A stretch of DNA of 64,000 nucleotides, from the NCBI GenBank assembly GCA_947044405.1, contig CAMRHE010000077.1, positions 620,001 through 684,000 of the forward strand, given 5' to 3'. Below the pieces are notes generated by a model. The model searched no databases and was not told where the DNA came from. It saw only the letters and a list, made by a program, of their open reading frames with translations. Below, piece after piece: positions 35,547-47,936 of this stretch. Positions within the stretch are counted from its first letter, which is position 1; every line of letters starts with the position of its first letter. Source of the stretch: Leptodactylus fallax. Its lineage: Eukaryota; Chordata; Amphibia; Anura; Leptodactylidae. A program made the translations under genes and the position numbers.

Positions 35547-38500
35547 CCTGTGTGTCTTTCACTTGTGCCATGTATTCCTGGGCTACTTGCAGACCTGGTA
35601 ATATTGTCTTCAAGAAAAAGTTCTGCTGGAGATGTTGGAGTATCATTTCTATCCTCTTCACTAGATGTCTTACTTTTGCTTCTTATATTTTGTTCCATCT
35701 CAGTCTTAGATATTGGATTAATGGAAATATCAAATTCATCACCTTTAAATATCTGGTTTTCGCCATCTGTATTTTCCTCTATTTCAGCCTGAGCTGCTGG
35801 GCAGAAGATATCAGTTTTATCACCACTTTTAGATATCAGGTTTCTGATATTTCGTTCTATTTGTTTGTTTTCTGTCTGAGATATTGAGGTGATGGAAATA
35901 TCAATTTTATCATCCCCTTTAGTTATTTGGCTTCCGGTATTTTGTTCTATTTCAGCCTGAGATATTGAGGTGATGGAGCCATCAGTTATATTATGCTCTT
36001 CTTGAGATATCTGAATTCCCGTATTTTGTTCCATTTCAGCCTGAGATGTTGAGAAGAGGGTGATATCAGTTTTATCTTCTTTGTCTTTAGATTGCTGATT
36101 TTGTCCCTCTAAATGATGTTTTGTTTCAGCCTGAGATGTTAACGTTAACGAGACATCACTTACATCATCTTCTTTAGATATCTGCTTTGCGCTACTTGTA
36201 TTTGCTTCCATTTCACCCTGAGATGTTGAGGTGGTGGAGAGATCACTTACATCATCATCTTTAGATATCTGGTGTTCACTACTTACATTTGTTCTATTTC
36301 AGTTTGACATATTGGGGTTATAGAAATGTCATCTGTGTTATCCTCTTTGGATGTCTCTCTCTCCATACATATACTTAGTAATGTTTCAGTCTGAGGTATT
36401 GGGATGATGGAAATATCAATTTTATCATTGTCTTTAGATTTCTGGTTTTGGCTTCTCAATTCTTGTTCAATTTCAGCTTGAGATGTTGAGGTGATGAAGA
36501 TGTCAGATTTTTCGTCTTCATCTTTGGATATCTGACTTTTACCACTATTATTTTGTTCTATTTCAGCCTGAGATATTGAGGTGATGAAGACATCAGTTAT
36601 ATTATTCTCTACTTTAGATATTTGGTCTCCTGAATGTTGTTCCATTTCAGCCTGAGATGTTGAGGTGGTGGAGAGATCACTTACATCATCATCTTTAGAT
36701 ATCTGGTGTTCACTACTTACATTTTCGTCCATTTCCGTTTCACATGTTGGGGTTATAGAAATGTCATCTGTGTTATCCTCTTTGGATGTCTCTCTCTCCA
36801 TACATATACTTTGTAATGTTTCAGTCTGAGTTATTGGGATGATGGAAATATCAATTTTATCATTGTCTTTAGAATTCTGGTTTTGGCTTCTCAATTGTTG
36901 TTCCATTTCAGCTTGAGATGTTGAGGTGATGAAGATGTCAGATTTGTCGTCATCATCTTTGGATGTCTCTCTCTCCATGCATATACTTTGTAATGTTTCA
37001 GTCCGAGTTGTTGGGATGATGGAGACATCAGTTATATTATGCTCTTCTTTAGATACCTGGTTTCTCGTATTTTGTTCCATTTCAGCCTGAGATGTTGAGG
37101 TGGTGGAGAGATCACTTACATCATCATCTTTAGATATCTGGTGTTCACTACTTACATTTTCGTCCATTTCAGTTTCATATGTTGCGGTTATAGAAATGTC
37201 ATCTGTGTTATCATCTTTGGATGTCTCTCTCTCCATGCATATGCTTTGTAATGTTTCAGTCCGAGTTGTTGGGATGATGGAGACATCAGTTATATTATGC
37301 TCTTCTTTAGATACCTGGTTTCTCGTATTTTGTTCCATTTCAGCCTGAAATGTTGAGAAGATGGTGATATCAGTTTTATCTTCTTTGTCTTTAGATTGCT
37401 GATTTTGTCCCTCTAAATTATGTTTTGTTTCAGCCTGAGATGTTAAGGTTAAAGAGACATCACTTACATCATCTTCTTTAGTTATCTGTGTTGTGCTAGT
37501 TATATTTGCTTCCATTTCACCCTGAGATGTTGAGGTGATGGAGAAATCAGTTTTATCATCATCTTTAGATATCTGGTGTTCACTACTTACATTTTGTTCC
37601 ATTTCCGTTACACATGTTGGGGTTATAGAAATGTCATCTGTGTTATCACCTTTGGATGTCTCTCTCTCCATACATATATTTTGTACTGTTTCAGTCTGAG
37701 TTGTTGGGATGATGGAAATATCAATTTTATCAATGTATTTAGAATTCTGGTTTTGGCTTCTTAATTTTTGTTCTATTTCAGCTTGGGATGACAGATTGAT
37801 GGAGATATCAGTTTTATCATCATCTTCTTTGGATATCTGACTTTCACCACTTAAATCTTGTCTCATTTCAGCCTGAGATGTTGAGGTGATGGAGAGATCA
37901 TTTTTATCATCATTGTTTTTGGTGATCTGTTTTTTGGTACTTAAATCTTGTACAATTTCGGCCTGAGATATTGATTTGATGGGGATTTTTGTACTGTCAA
38001 TCTGTTTTACACTACTTAAATCTGTTTCCATATCAGCCTGAGATGTGTTGATGGAAATATCATAATAATCTTTAGATATCTGACTTTGACTCCTGATATT
38101 TTGTTCATTTTCAGTCTGCGATGCTTGTTTGGAGCTACCCATTTTATTGTCATCTTTACATATCTGGCTTTCATTGCCTAATATTTGTTCCAGTTTATTC
38201 TGAGATGTTTGGGTGATGGGAACATCAGTTGTATCCTCTCTTTTAGGAATCTCTTTATAGCTCTTTAAATTTTGCTCCATTTCAGTTTGAGATGTTGAGT
38301 TGATGGACATTTCATTTATTTTATTATCATCCTCTTCATGATCATCATCGTCTTTAGATATTTGCTGTTTGCCGCTGAAATGCTGTTCTATTTGAACCTG
38401 AGATGTCAGATCGAAGGACATTGCAATCTTGTCATTATCTTTAGATATCATGTTGTCAAAGGATCTATTTTGCTCCATTTTAGTCACAGATGTAGAGCTG

Positions 38501-38735
38501 ATGGAAAAATCAGTTTCACCATTGTCTTCTTTTGACATCCGGTTTTCACAACTTAAATTTTCCAATTTAGTCTGAATTGTCAAATTGCTGAAAATTTCCA
38601 TTTTATTACCATCATTATCAACAGCAGCGTCTGTATCAGATTTTTTTAGTTCATTAGGTAAAATTAGTTTAGGGTTTCTGTCATCATTTTTATTTTCATT
38701 TGGAGATACTTTTATTTCTATGGTTGTATTTTTTT
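35547..38735 (-). repeat. Coding repeat of about 29 residues, roughly 30 copies
   Basis: Translated on the minus strand, units resemble QISKDDDKTDISITSTSQ followed by AEMEQN and a variable spacer; each is about 28-31 residues (about 87 bp). The product is acidic and Ser/Thr/Gln-rich, so it is probably disordered. Larger blocks of several units are nearly identical (for example around 36640-36840 and 37080-37280), showing recent duplication. Two one-base indels interrupt the frame: an A7 run at about 38729-38735, and a short A-run near 36285. Confidence 0.85.
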
Positions 38736-40651
38736 CTGTCACAGGAATCCTGATCTTCTAAATGTTTATTGTGACTGATTTCTGGAGATACAATAGATCT
38801 ATTCTGAGAAATATCATCCTTTTGACTGGAAGAACCTATTATTCTGGAGTCATTAGAAAATGTACACAGCGGCTCAGAGCTATTATCTCTATAAGACCAA
38901 TCACTGATGTCTGGACCAACACTCATGTCACTTTCTTCATGGATGGAATCATTTCCTGGTGGATTTTGTTCTTCAGGTTCATTTAAAAGGACATTAACAG
39001 CATCGTCTTCTTCCTTAGTGTTGGTGGGTTTAGAGTTCGGCTTACATAGTATGAAGGAAACTGTGGTCCCAAGTTGTATTCTATCTTCATGACTTAATGT
39101 AACGACTGTTAGGACTCTCAAACTATTCACAAAGGTTTCAGCATTTTTGTTGGGGGTGAGAAAAACTTTCCCATCTTCTATGTCAATCATACAATGCTCC
39201 AGCTCTATTCGAGGACCAATGACCTTGATGTCTTGAGAATCACCAGCACCAATTTTTGTTTTTCCTCCTAAATAATGCAGAAACAATTCATTCTGATCAC
39301 TATTGGTAGATAAGTTTATGAGATAACATTTATCTTTATCAACTCTAATTCCAGTATGCTCGACAGTGATTCCAAGGTTTTGGAGCTGATTTTGCCGTTC
39401 CAAGGCCGACATTTCAGTCTTCTTTAGCTTTTCTTCCCAGGAGACCTTTAGATCTCTCAGAAGCTTTTCTGATTCATTTAACTTTTCCTCCAGTTCCTGT
39501 TTGTAGTTAACTTCAGCTTGTTGAAGTTGTTCTCTCAGTCTTTTTACTTCTTCTTTCAGCTCAGTTATAGCCTTAGATTTGATGTCTTCGTTCACCGTTG
39601 CTTTGTTCACTATACGTTTGGCACTGTCGGCATAGTTCAAAGTGGAAAGAGTCTCCTGATAGTTAACTGAGGCTGGGCTTATTGTGGCCAACATTACAGT
39701 CTTGCTATTTCCTCCAAGATTATTTTTTAACAGCCAGGTGAGCTTTGAGTCTCTGTAATTCACATAAGTACTCTTCCTTTTACCATCGGATAATTCAGCC
39801 AATGAATTTATAACCAGACCAAGAAATGTAAGTGACTTATTGATGTTACTGCTTTCTTTCAATTGATCCCCAGTAGCTCCAGAAGTGGAAGTTCTTTCAC
39901 TTCCTGCCAAGTCCACCAGGCTAACCTTGCTGAGAAGTTCTTTCAGTACACCACGCTCAACCTGAAGTGTCTGTGTGACTGTGAGAGTGAATATTGCATG
40001 TGATCGACTGCTGTGTTCATTCATTTTTGTATTGGCAATCATCCGGCATTTGTTTCCTTCAAGTATCAGTGATTTTATGTCTTCGGTATTACTGACAACA
40101 TGATGAGACAAACCTTCTACATAAGGACCAAAAGTTTTGTGTTCTCGAACTTTAAGTGCCTTAAAGTCACTTGTGGGATACAAAAGATCTCTCACTTTCT
40201 CATTGTATATCTCTAAGTATGCGGCTTCAACTTGGAGACTTTTCAAGTGATTTATGTCTCTTCTGAATAAGGAGGAACATAATCTTGGCACCAGACCAGG
40301 CTGATCATCTGTCCCCATCATAGAAAATGTTTTTCCTGATCCTGTTTGACCGTAAGCAAAAATGCAACAGTTGAATCCTGCGAAGATGCTGTCAAGGATG
40401 TCTTCTCCGATTGTCTTAAAAATATCCTCCTGACTTGTATAAGTGGCTGGACCTTCATCATCTACAGACCAGAAACAGTGATCAAAGACAAACTCTTTTT
40501 GTGCTTTACAGTTCCCTTCATATGTGTGGGATGTGAATTTCAGGACGGTTTGTTTTCCTTCCATGTACACTACACATTCTGACTTCAGATCAATTTCTCT
40601 CTGATTCATCGGCCGCACCCTCACAGCCACTTTCACTTTGCTGTCCACCAT
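35547..40651 (-). CDS. KIF13-like kinesin-3 motor with FHA domain and repeat tail, intronless
   Basis: The ATG is at 40651-40649. Residues 1-360 form a kinesin motor with P-loop GQTGSGKTFSMMG, switch I NEHSSRSHAIF and switch II DLAGSER, then the kinesin-3 neck sequence (YADSAKRIVNKATVNED). A coiled coil (KEEVKRLREQLQQAE) and an FHA domain (about residues 430-540) follow, in the order seen in KIF13A/KIF13B; phrases such as REIDLKSECVVYMEGKQTVL place it nearest KIF13. KIF13 genes have many introns; here motor, coiled coil and FHA are one exon, as expected of a retrocopy. The exon continues into the acidic repeats and ends at a donor (35546/35547) whose phase fits the CARD exon. If unspliced, it would stop two bases into that donor. 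All catalytic motor residues are present, so it is probably not a dead copy. Acceptor TTTTTTCCTTCACAG precedes the 5' UTR part at 40735. Confidence 0.85.
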
Positions 40652-41227
40652 TTTCTGTGGCTGTAACTCAATGCAATTTGATAAAACGTAGCAATAATTG
40701 CTCTTTGGTCATTTTATGTTGAAACCTGTGAAGGAAAAAAGTAAAAACATGAGTTATATGCACAAAAATATAATACAATAAAATGACCAGTTTTAGTTTA
40801 TTGCATTAATACTACAACTGCTTTCCTGGTTTGTTTTAAACTTGTTTTAACTATTGTGATGTGTCTTCCTTATCTTTCTGCATGTTTCTAAAAAAAATCA
40901 TAAGTGGAAGAAGATAACCAGATTTGGGGCATTGTGTTTAATGCCACTTATCCAGACATACACGTGGACAAAATTGTTGGTACCCCTAATTTAATGAAAG
41001 AAAAACCCACAATGGTCACAGAAATAACTTGAATATGACAAAAGTAATAATATATAAAAATTTTATGAAAATGAACAAATGAAAGTCAGACATTGCTTTC
41101 CAACCATGCTTCAACAGAATTTTAAAAAAAAAGAAAACTAATGAAACAGGCCTGGACAGAAATGATGGTTCCCAGGTTTGAAGGGTGCCTCTTCCAGATG
41201 GCATGTTTCAGCTCCTTTTAAAGATGC

Positions 41228-44200
41228 TCACAGTCTCAGCTCCTTCCACCCTGCCCAGGTCTTAAGGAAACGAGCATGTGTCCTGGATTTCCAGCTTGAC
41301 AGTTCTTCGAAGCGTGAGATCTGATTAACTTTTTCCACCCATTCCATTTTTGATGGGGGAGCAGTACTTAGCCATTTGCGAGGAATAAGTGAATTGGCAG
41401 CCGATAAGAGGAGTGAGATAAGGTTGTTTCTCGATGGGGTATAGTATGCCGATTTTAGTGAGATCAGGACCATAGTTGGGCTGAGCTTAAAGGTCGGAGA
41501 AGAAAGTCGTCTAATCACTGATTGAATATCATTCCAAAACGGACTAATTACTGGGCACTGCCACCATATGTGCAACAAGGACCCACTCTGAGACTTACAT
41601 CTCCAGCAGGTGTCAGAATCTGATAGATTCATTTTGTGGAGCCATTGTGGAGTATGATACCATCTGGTTAGCAACTTATAGTGAGTCTCCTGTAGGCGCA
41701 CACAGGTGGAAAAGCCATGAGAATTTCGTAATACCTGTTTGACTTGCTCCTCTGAGAGGACCACACCCAACTCCATTTCCCAAGAAGTTAGGAAAGCCGG
41801 TTTGTGTATCCGAACAGGACTGACAAAAGTGGACAGGACATATGATGTCTTGGACAAAAATTTATTTCGAGCTATGAGGCTTCATTCGAAGGGAGTGAGA
41901 TCGACTTGTATTGTGTTAGCTGTCAGCCAGTCCCGCATATATTTATGCAGGTGGTGTTTATGTAGAAAGGACAGCGGTTTGTCAGAGACCAGCGATTCCA
42001 GTTTTGTAAAGTTCACCTCTGCTTTCTCACCAACAACCTCCAGCAGTCGGTGTGAAGTCAGGCGATGCCACATGTCTGAACAGGAAACCTTCGACCTTCC
42101 CAGCCAATCTGGTACAATGCCTATAGGGCTCAGAGGCGAAGGGGAAGGTGCCAGCGTTTCTTTCAATTCCCGCCATGTTTCACAGGCGCCTAACAGGATT
42201 TGATCAATTGATTGGGAGCTGCGATTTGGGGAGCCATACAGCCACAGGTCTACTTGGCAGGTCGGCCCAAATGTGCAGACAGAAAGTTTATGGAATAGTG
42301 AGGGTGGATCCGAGGAAGTGAGCTCAATCCAACGCTTCAATTGTATTGCTTTGTAATAACCCAAGACATCTGGCATGCCCATGCCACCCGCCACCTTCTT
42401 CTTCATCAAAAAACTTATAGAAAGCCGTGGGCGTTTGCCACGCCAGAGGAAAGTGGAGAAAAGACTTCTTAATGACTTGAAAAAATACGGGGGGAGGCGT
42501 ATGGGCAACATATGGAGTCGGTATAGGATCTTGGGAAGCACATAAGTCTGCAATAGATTTCGTCTACCAAACCAAGAAAACGGCATTCCTTGATAAGAAG
42601 CTAACATGGTGCGAATTTCCGTTAGTAGTGACTGAAAATTCTCTGTGTAGATGTGAGACGGGTCTGCTGTTAGTTGGACACCTAAATATTTAATGGATTT
42701 TGAGGTCCACTTAAAGGGCGTGGAGGCGGATACTTGTAGTGATTTTTTAGGGGGGAGAGAGACATTTAACACCTCCGATTTATCTAGATTGGCTTTATAT
42801 CCGGAGACTGAGCCATAGCGAGAGAGGAGTTCTACAATGGCAGGGAGCCCTTTCTCGGGGTTGGACACCATAAACAGAACGTCGTCTGCAAAGGCGGCGG
42901 AATGCATAGTTTGTGTTCCTATTTTAAATCCTGATATGTCTGGGTGAGCACGAACCGCCTGTAATAGGGATTCCAATACTAAAATGAACAGGGAGGGGGA
43001 AAGAGGGCAACCCTGTCTGGTCCCATTCGTAATATTGAAGCTGGGGGAAAGTGTGTCATTAATCTTCAAGCGAGCGTAAGGGGAACCATAGAGAGTGAAG
43101 ATCGCTTCTATATATTGAAGGGGGAAGTTAAATTTTTTTAGCGTGGCTTTCATAAATAACCAGTCCACTCTATCAAATGCTTTTTCAGCGTCTACTCCCA
43201 GCAAAAACAGGCTCGAGCGTGTTTTCCTAGCATGGGTGATAACGTGGAGTAAGCGATGGGAGTTATCCTTTCCCTCTCTGCCCAGAACAAAACCAGCTTG
43301 ATCTGGGTGAAGTAAGGAAGGTAGAAGATGTTTCATTCTAGTGGCCAATATTTTCGCCCACAATTTAAGATCGAGATTAAGGAGAGAGATAGGCCTATAG
43401 CTACCACAGGAGAGGGGGTCTTTCCCTTCTTTAGGAAGCAACGTAATATGTGCTTCTTGTGCTTGGCAGGGGAGTTTTTTCCCCGAAAGCAGGGCATTAC
43501 AGGATCTAGAAAGATGCGGTAGTAATTCTGATTGGAATACTTTATAGTATTGTAAGGGGAAGCCATCTGGACCTGGGCTTTTCCCTTTAGGGAAGCTATT
43601 TAGGACACATTTAATTTCTTCCAAAGAAATTGAGGACGTGAGTGTCGCAGCGTCTTCCGCCGACAGGGATGGCAGAGAGAGGGAGTTAAGGAATTCCTCT
43701 ATCCTATTTACTTTGCTTGTTGTAGCGGTCTCAGTGTCATTGGTGTTTAGATTGTATAGCCCAGTGTAAAATGAGAGGAAAGCCGAGGTTATGTCTTTGG
43801 TGGATTTGTGTGTGTTGCCTGCTTGATCTTTTATAACCGAAATAAAGCACTTGGCCTTTCGTTTCTTAATCAGCGAAGTCATAAGCTTACCCCCCTTGTC
43901 CCCATGTGCATAAAGCCTGTGTTGGTAGTGAAGAAAATGTTTAGCCGTTCGGACGTTAATGGCTAACTTTTAGCTTTTCCCGCAGAGTTTGGAGTTCAGT
44001 GCTTCTATTCAACTGTCTACTTGCCTTGCGTGTGTGTTCAATTGCCGCTATGTCTGAAAGAATTTTGTCTAGTTCTGCCTGAGTTTCCCTCTTGACTCTG
44101 GAGGCCAGGGATATGAAAATTCCCCTAATTACCGCCTTATGTGCCTCCCAAGTAATGGTGGGACAAGTATCTGCATTAGCATTTATGGCAAAGTACGACT

Positions 44201-45083
44201 CCATCTGCTGCCTGACGGTCCCAACTAGATCTGGGCGATCCATCAAAGCTTCATTTAATCTCCAGCACCAATCCCTTTGAGGCAGTTGGCGCAGTGTTAA
44301 CCTAGCCCATACTGGTGCATGATCGGACACCGATATAGAGTCGATGCGGGATTGCAGAGAATATGGGGCTAGATCTCTAGTGACAAAAATATAATCCAGT
44401 CTCTGATAGGATTGCCGAGGATTGGAAAAAAAGGAATAATCCTTCACGGATGGGTTGTGCAGACGCCAAAGATCGACCAAATGCAAGTCATTTAGGTCTT
44501 GCAGGAGTCTACCCAGTGCTTTCTGGGGAATAGATGATGTCCCTCTAGAGGCATCAAGAGCAGGGTTGAGAGTGAGGTTAAAATCGCCAGCTAGGATTAT
44601 AGAACCTTCTGCAAAGAGTTCCAGTGTGCGCAGAGCCTCAACAAGCCAAGCCACTTGGCCTTGATTGGGAGCGTAGAAATTGGCAAAGGTGTATTTATAA
44701 GTAGCGATAGTGCCTTTTAGCAGCAGAATTCTGCCCTCGGAGTCCTCATAAGTTTGAGAACACTGGAAAGGTACTGAGGAATGAAATAGAATAGAAACAC
44801 CCCTAGAGGAAGCAGTGGGATTCGTGGAGTGGAAACAAGTAGTGAACATTTTTGTGGGGAGGCGAGGGATTTTCCCTGTCTTGAAATGAGTTTCTTGAAG
44901 GAACGCCACATTTGTGTGTAGCTTACGGAGTATGGTAAAAATTTGAGATCTCTTATTCGGGGAATTTAGGCCATGGGTGTTAAAGGAAGTAAAAACTAAT
45001 TCGGACATGGTGGCCCTGAGACAATGTGAGTCCAATGGGTAAGAAGGGTGAGGAAGAGAGGGAAAGGAGTGGTATTTGAACAA
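41228..45083 (-). pseudogene. LINE ORF2: endonuclease and reverse transcriptase
   Basis: The AP endonuclease (45083-43956) shows NTHGLNSPNKR, FLQETH, AGDFNL, RLDYIF and SDHAPVW. The reverse transcriptase (43882-41885) shows SYRPISLLN, GVDAEKAFDRVDW, GTRQGCPLSP and the catalytic AFADDVLF. The C-terminal part (41857-41228) has a CWRC...HIWWQC knuckle. Lesions are a frameshift near 43965-43975 and an in-frame TGA at 41882-41884. The enzyme nicks DNA and copies its own RNA by target-primed reverse transcription. With so few lesions it is a fairly recent insertion. Confidence 0.9.
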
Positions 45084-46576
45084 ACAGAGGTTAGGTGGGA
45101 AGGTTTGGGTAGTGAGACAACCAGACGAGGAAGGGGAGGGGTAGAAAGGGAGAAGAGAGAGAGAGGTGAGGAAAGCTTAGATAGAGATAGAGAAGAGAAA
45201 GAGTACAAGAGCTAGGTTGGGCCCAAAATAATGCGCCCGTCAATAGATCAAATATTTAGCGGCAACGCCTGACAGCCGCTAAGCTTGTAACACTTACTCT
45301 GTCAATAGACAGAATATAAAAGGGATAGGGGAAACGGAGATGGTCCCAAACGTGACAGCCAACTACCATACCTTACAGGAGTGGTTGCGCACAGAGGCGT
45401 GTAACAATGGGGACTACATACAGGCAACAGTGTGTAAAAGATGTAAAGGTACACAAGAGATGTGAGAATTAGAGATATCCTACGGACACGTCTGGAAGGG
45501 CGGGGGGCGGGCAGTATGAGAGTGCAAATAGGCTCAGAGATAGTTGCCATAATTGCACCGAAATGAGCCCATGTCATATTATACAACATTAACAACAGAA
45601 TCAATACAATCCGGGATTACATAAACATCTCCAATGTGGTTATACCGAAATCCCTTATGGGGGTCTATCTCAGCAATATAGTTAGGGTGGTTAGTGCACA
45701 CACCCCTATGTATTAGGGCGGCATAACTTCCCGAAGCATCGGGAATCCCGGCACGACACCCTGCTATACAAAGAACCCACAAACCTGTGTGTGAGCCCCG
45801 CCCCCCCACCCAACTACCCGCCCCCCGATATTCCGCTGGTAGTAGTTAGTAATAGTTAGCTGTTAGTGATGGTTTTTGTGGTAACCCCTGAGAGTTAGCG
45901 ATAGGTACTGATTAGTGACAGTGAGTAATGATTAGTAATTGGCAGTTAGTAGTTAGTAGCAAGTAGGTTTACTTAGCAAGTTCCCTGACGTGCCTAGTGT
46001 ACACAGTGCAACGTGAAAATTTTGGTTCACTGAATGAGTATACTCCCTGCTAAAGTAATGAACCTCTTCCCCAACCTGGGCTCCCCCCGCCATCCGAGAC
46101 CACGGGGCCCCACGTGCCTGCTCCTCCTCCAAGGCACCATAAACGCATCACCGGCCCCGAAATCCCGGACGGGGGGCGGAAGGCCCCACAAATACAATTG
46201 TTAGTCAGAAAACCCACCCACAGACATGTATATCAAACATCTCAAACAGTTGGACTTCTCAGGGAATTGGGGGAGGGAGGGAACATGGTAGAGAGTGACA
46301 GAGCTCCAACCGCCCGTTTCCCGACATAGGGTGCCAGTCACTCCCACCGTGGGTGCTGCAGGTTGTGGAAAGTATGAAGGGGTGTGGGAGGATAGGTCCA
46401 GGGTAGAAGGTACCTTCAACCGCCAGCAGTCCCGGATATGAGTGCAAAACATAGGTACTTCACTTCTGGGCCAGTCCAGTGGGAGGGAATGGTACCACAG
46501 TGAATTTGCAAGAGGTGCCTTTCACACACAAGTCAGCTCCACGTAGAGGAACAGCTCAGTGGTAAGATTACCGACA
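45084..46576 (-). other. Spacer between LINE ORF1 and ORF2
   Basis: 1.5 kb without a credible frame. It includes a degenerate gttagtagttagtaa-type repeat at 45840-45965 and G-rich stretches. Confidence 0.5.
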
Positions 46577-47665
46577 TCAAGTGGATTCTTGTATGTGTCT
46601 CTTCAAGGAGGATTTCCTATGTCTTGGCGACCTGAGACGCTGTTGCTGGCCTTCCTGTTCAAAGCTGGGCAGTGACGGCCAGGAGTGTAAGTCCTCCGGG
46701 AGAGGCAACCACGAGGGAATCTCCATAGGGGGTATGTCGAGCAAGGCCCAGGCTTTGGAGAGATCTTCTGGTGAACGTATGACTATCCTGCGGCCTTGCT
46801 TAAGAACAGACAACCCGAAGGGAAAAAGCCATGCATACTGAAGGCCCCTTTCCCGTAGTGCCTCCAGCAGTGGACGTAACATCCGACGCTTTGCCAGGGT
46901 AGATGGCGCCAGGTCTTGGTATAGGTGGATCTCTGTTTGGGTATACATAAGTGGTCTTTTTTCCCTTGCAGCAGCTAGTATAGCAGATGTGTCCGCGGAG
47001 GACAGCAGCCCGCAGATTACATCCCTCGGTGGGTCAGCAGGGGAGGGTTTAGGTCTGACCGCTCGGTGGACCCTTTCTATGCGAACCGAGGCTGCCTTTT
47101 CCGCACCCATGAGGGATACAAAGATGGCCGACATCACCTCTCTCAGATCCTCAGAAGCAGGAGATTCCGGCAGGCCCTTAAGGCGCAGGTTCCTCCTGCG
47201 GTTCCGATTCTCCAGATCCTCCAGAGCATCGTATGTTCTGTTCAAGTGGGTGTGATGATCGGTGATACGCTGTGCCAGCAAAGAAGAGTGAAGGGTAATC
47301 GCTGAGCACGCCGACTCAAGGGAGTCCACTCTTTTGCCCACGGATTGTATGTCAGCCCGTATGTCAGAGAGCTCCGCAAGCACTGGGGCGATTGCTTGTG
47401 CCAGAGCCTTGCGAAGGAAGGACTTTGTAATCATCCCGGAGATAGCGTCTGTCCGGTCAGTACCCGACGCGCTGTCCAGATCTGAGTCCTCTGCCGCGTC
47501 TCCCGAGTGGGCCTCTTCCAGCGCCATCTTGCGCGCCACTGCAGGAGAACGCTGGACTTTCTTGCGAAAGAATTTATGCACCTCCGCTGTGTTATTCTTG
47601 CCCGTGGGGGTACCTGGTAGTTCCCCGCTTCTTTCTCTCAGTGTCTTGCCCATTCTTGTCCTCAA
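46577..47665 (-). CDS. LINE ORF1 RNA-binding protein
   Basis: About 360 residues, intact. The likely start is MGKTLRERSG at 47653. A coiled-coil region (SDIRADIQSVGKRVDSLES and following) leads into an L1 ORF1-type RNA-recognition segment (EDLENRNRRRNLRLKGLPE). The C-terminal domain includes FPFGLSVLKQGRRIVIRS. In L1-type elements this protein trimerises and coats the element RNA. Confidence 0.85.
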   Translation of the reverse strand: MRTRMGKTLRERSGELPGTPTGKNNTAEVHKFFRKKVQRSPAVARKMALEEAHSGDAAEDSDLDSASGTDRTDAISGMITKSFLRKALAQAIAPVLAELSDIRADIQSVGKRVDSLESACSAITLHSSLLAQRITDHHTHLNRTYDALEDLENRNRRRNLRLKGLPESPASEDLREVMSAIFVSLMGAEKAASVRIERVHRAVRPKPSPADPPRDVICGLLSSADTSAILAAAREKRPLMYTQTEIHLYQDLAPSTLAKRRMLRPLLEALRERGLQYAWLFPFGLSVLKQGRRIVIRSPEDLSKAWALLDIPPMEIPSWLPLPEDLHSWPSLPSFEQEGQQQRLRSPRHRKSSLKRHIQEST

Positions 47666-47729
47666 TTGAGTGTTTTAAGGCAGGTAGTGGCTTAGTGTCT
47701 GACGGAGCTGCAGGCTCAGACGTCCATCA

Positions 47730-47936
<207 letters not shown>

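Larger units (their letters stand above)
27386..40735 (-). other. Proposed single gene: kinesin-FHA-repeat-CARD-VLIG
   Basis: Exons 40651-35547, 34726-34464, 33154-33080, 32884-32813 and 32005-27386 have phases 2, 1, 1, 1 at successive junctions, each matching. Their lengths total 10135 nt. Three one-base indels in A-runs net to minus one, giving 10134 nt, or exactly 3378 codons. The product of about 3377 residues would join a microtubule motor, a phospho-peptide-binding FHA domain, a disordered acidic linker, a CARD and a very large GTPase. The alternative is two neighbouring genes, an intronless kinesin ending at HTG-stop and a separate CARD-VLIG gene. Confidence 0.55.
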
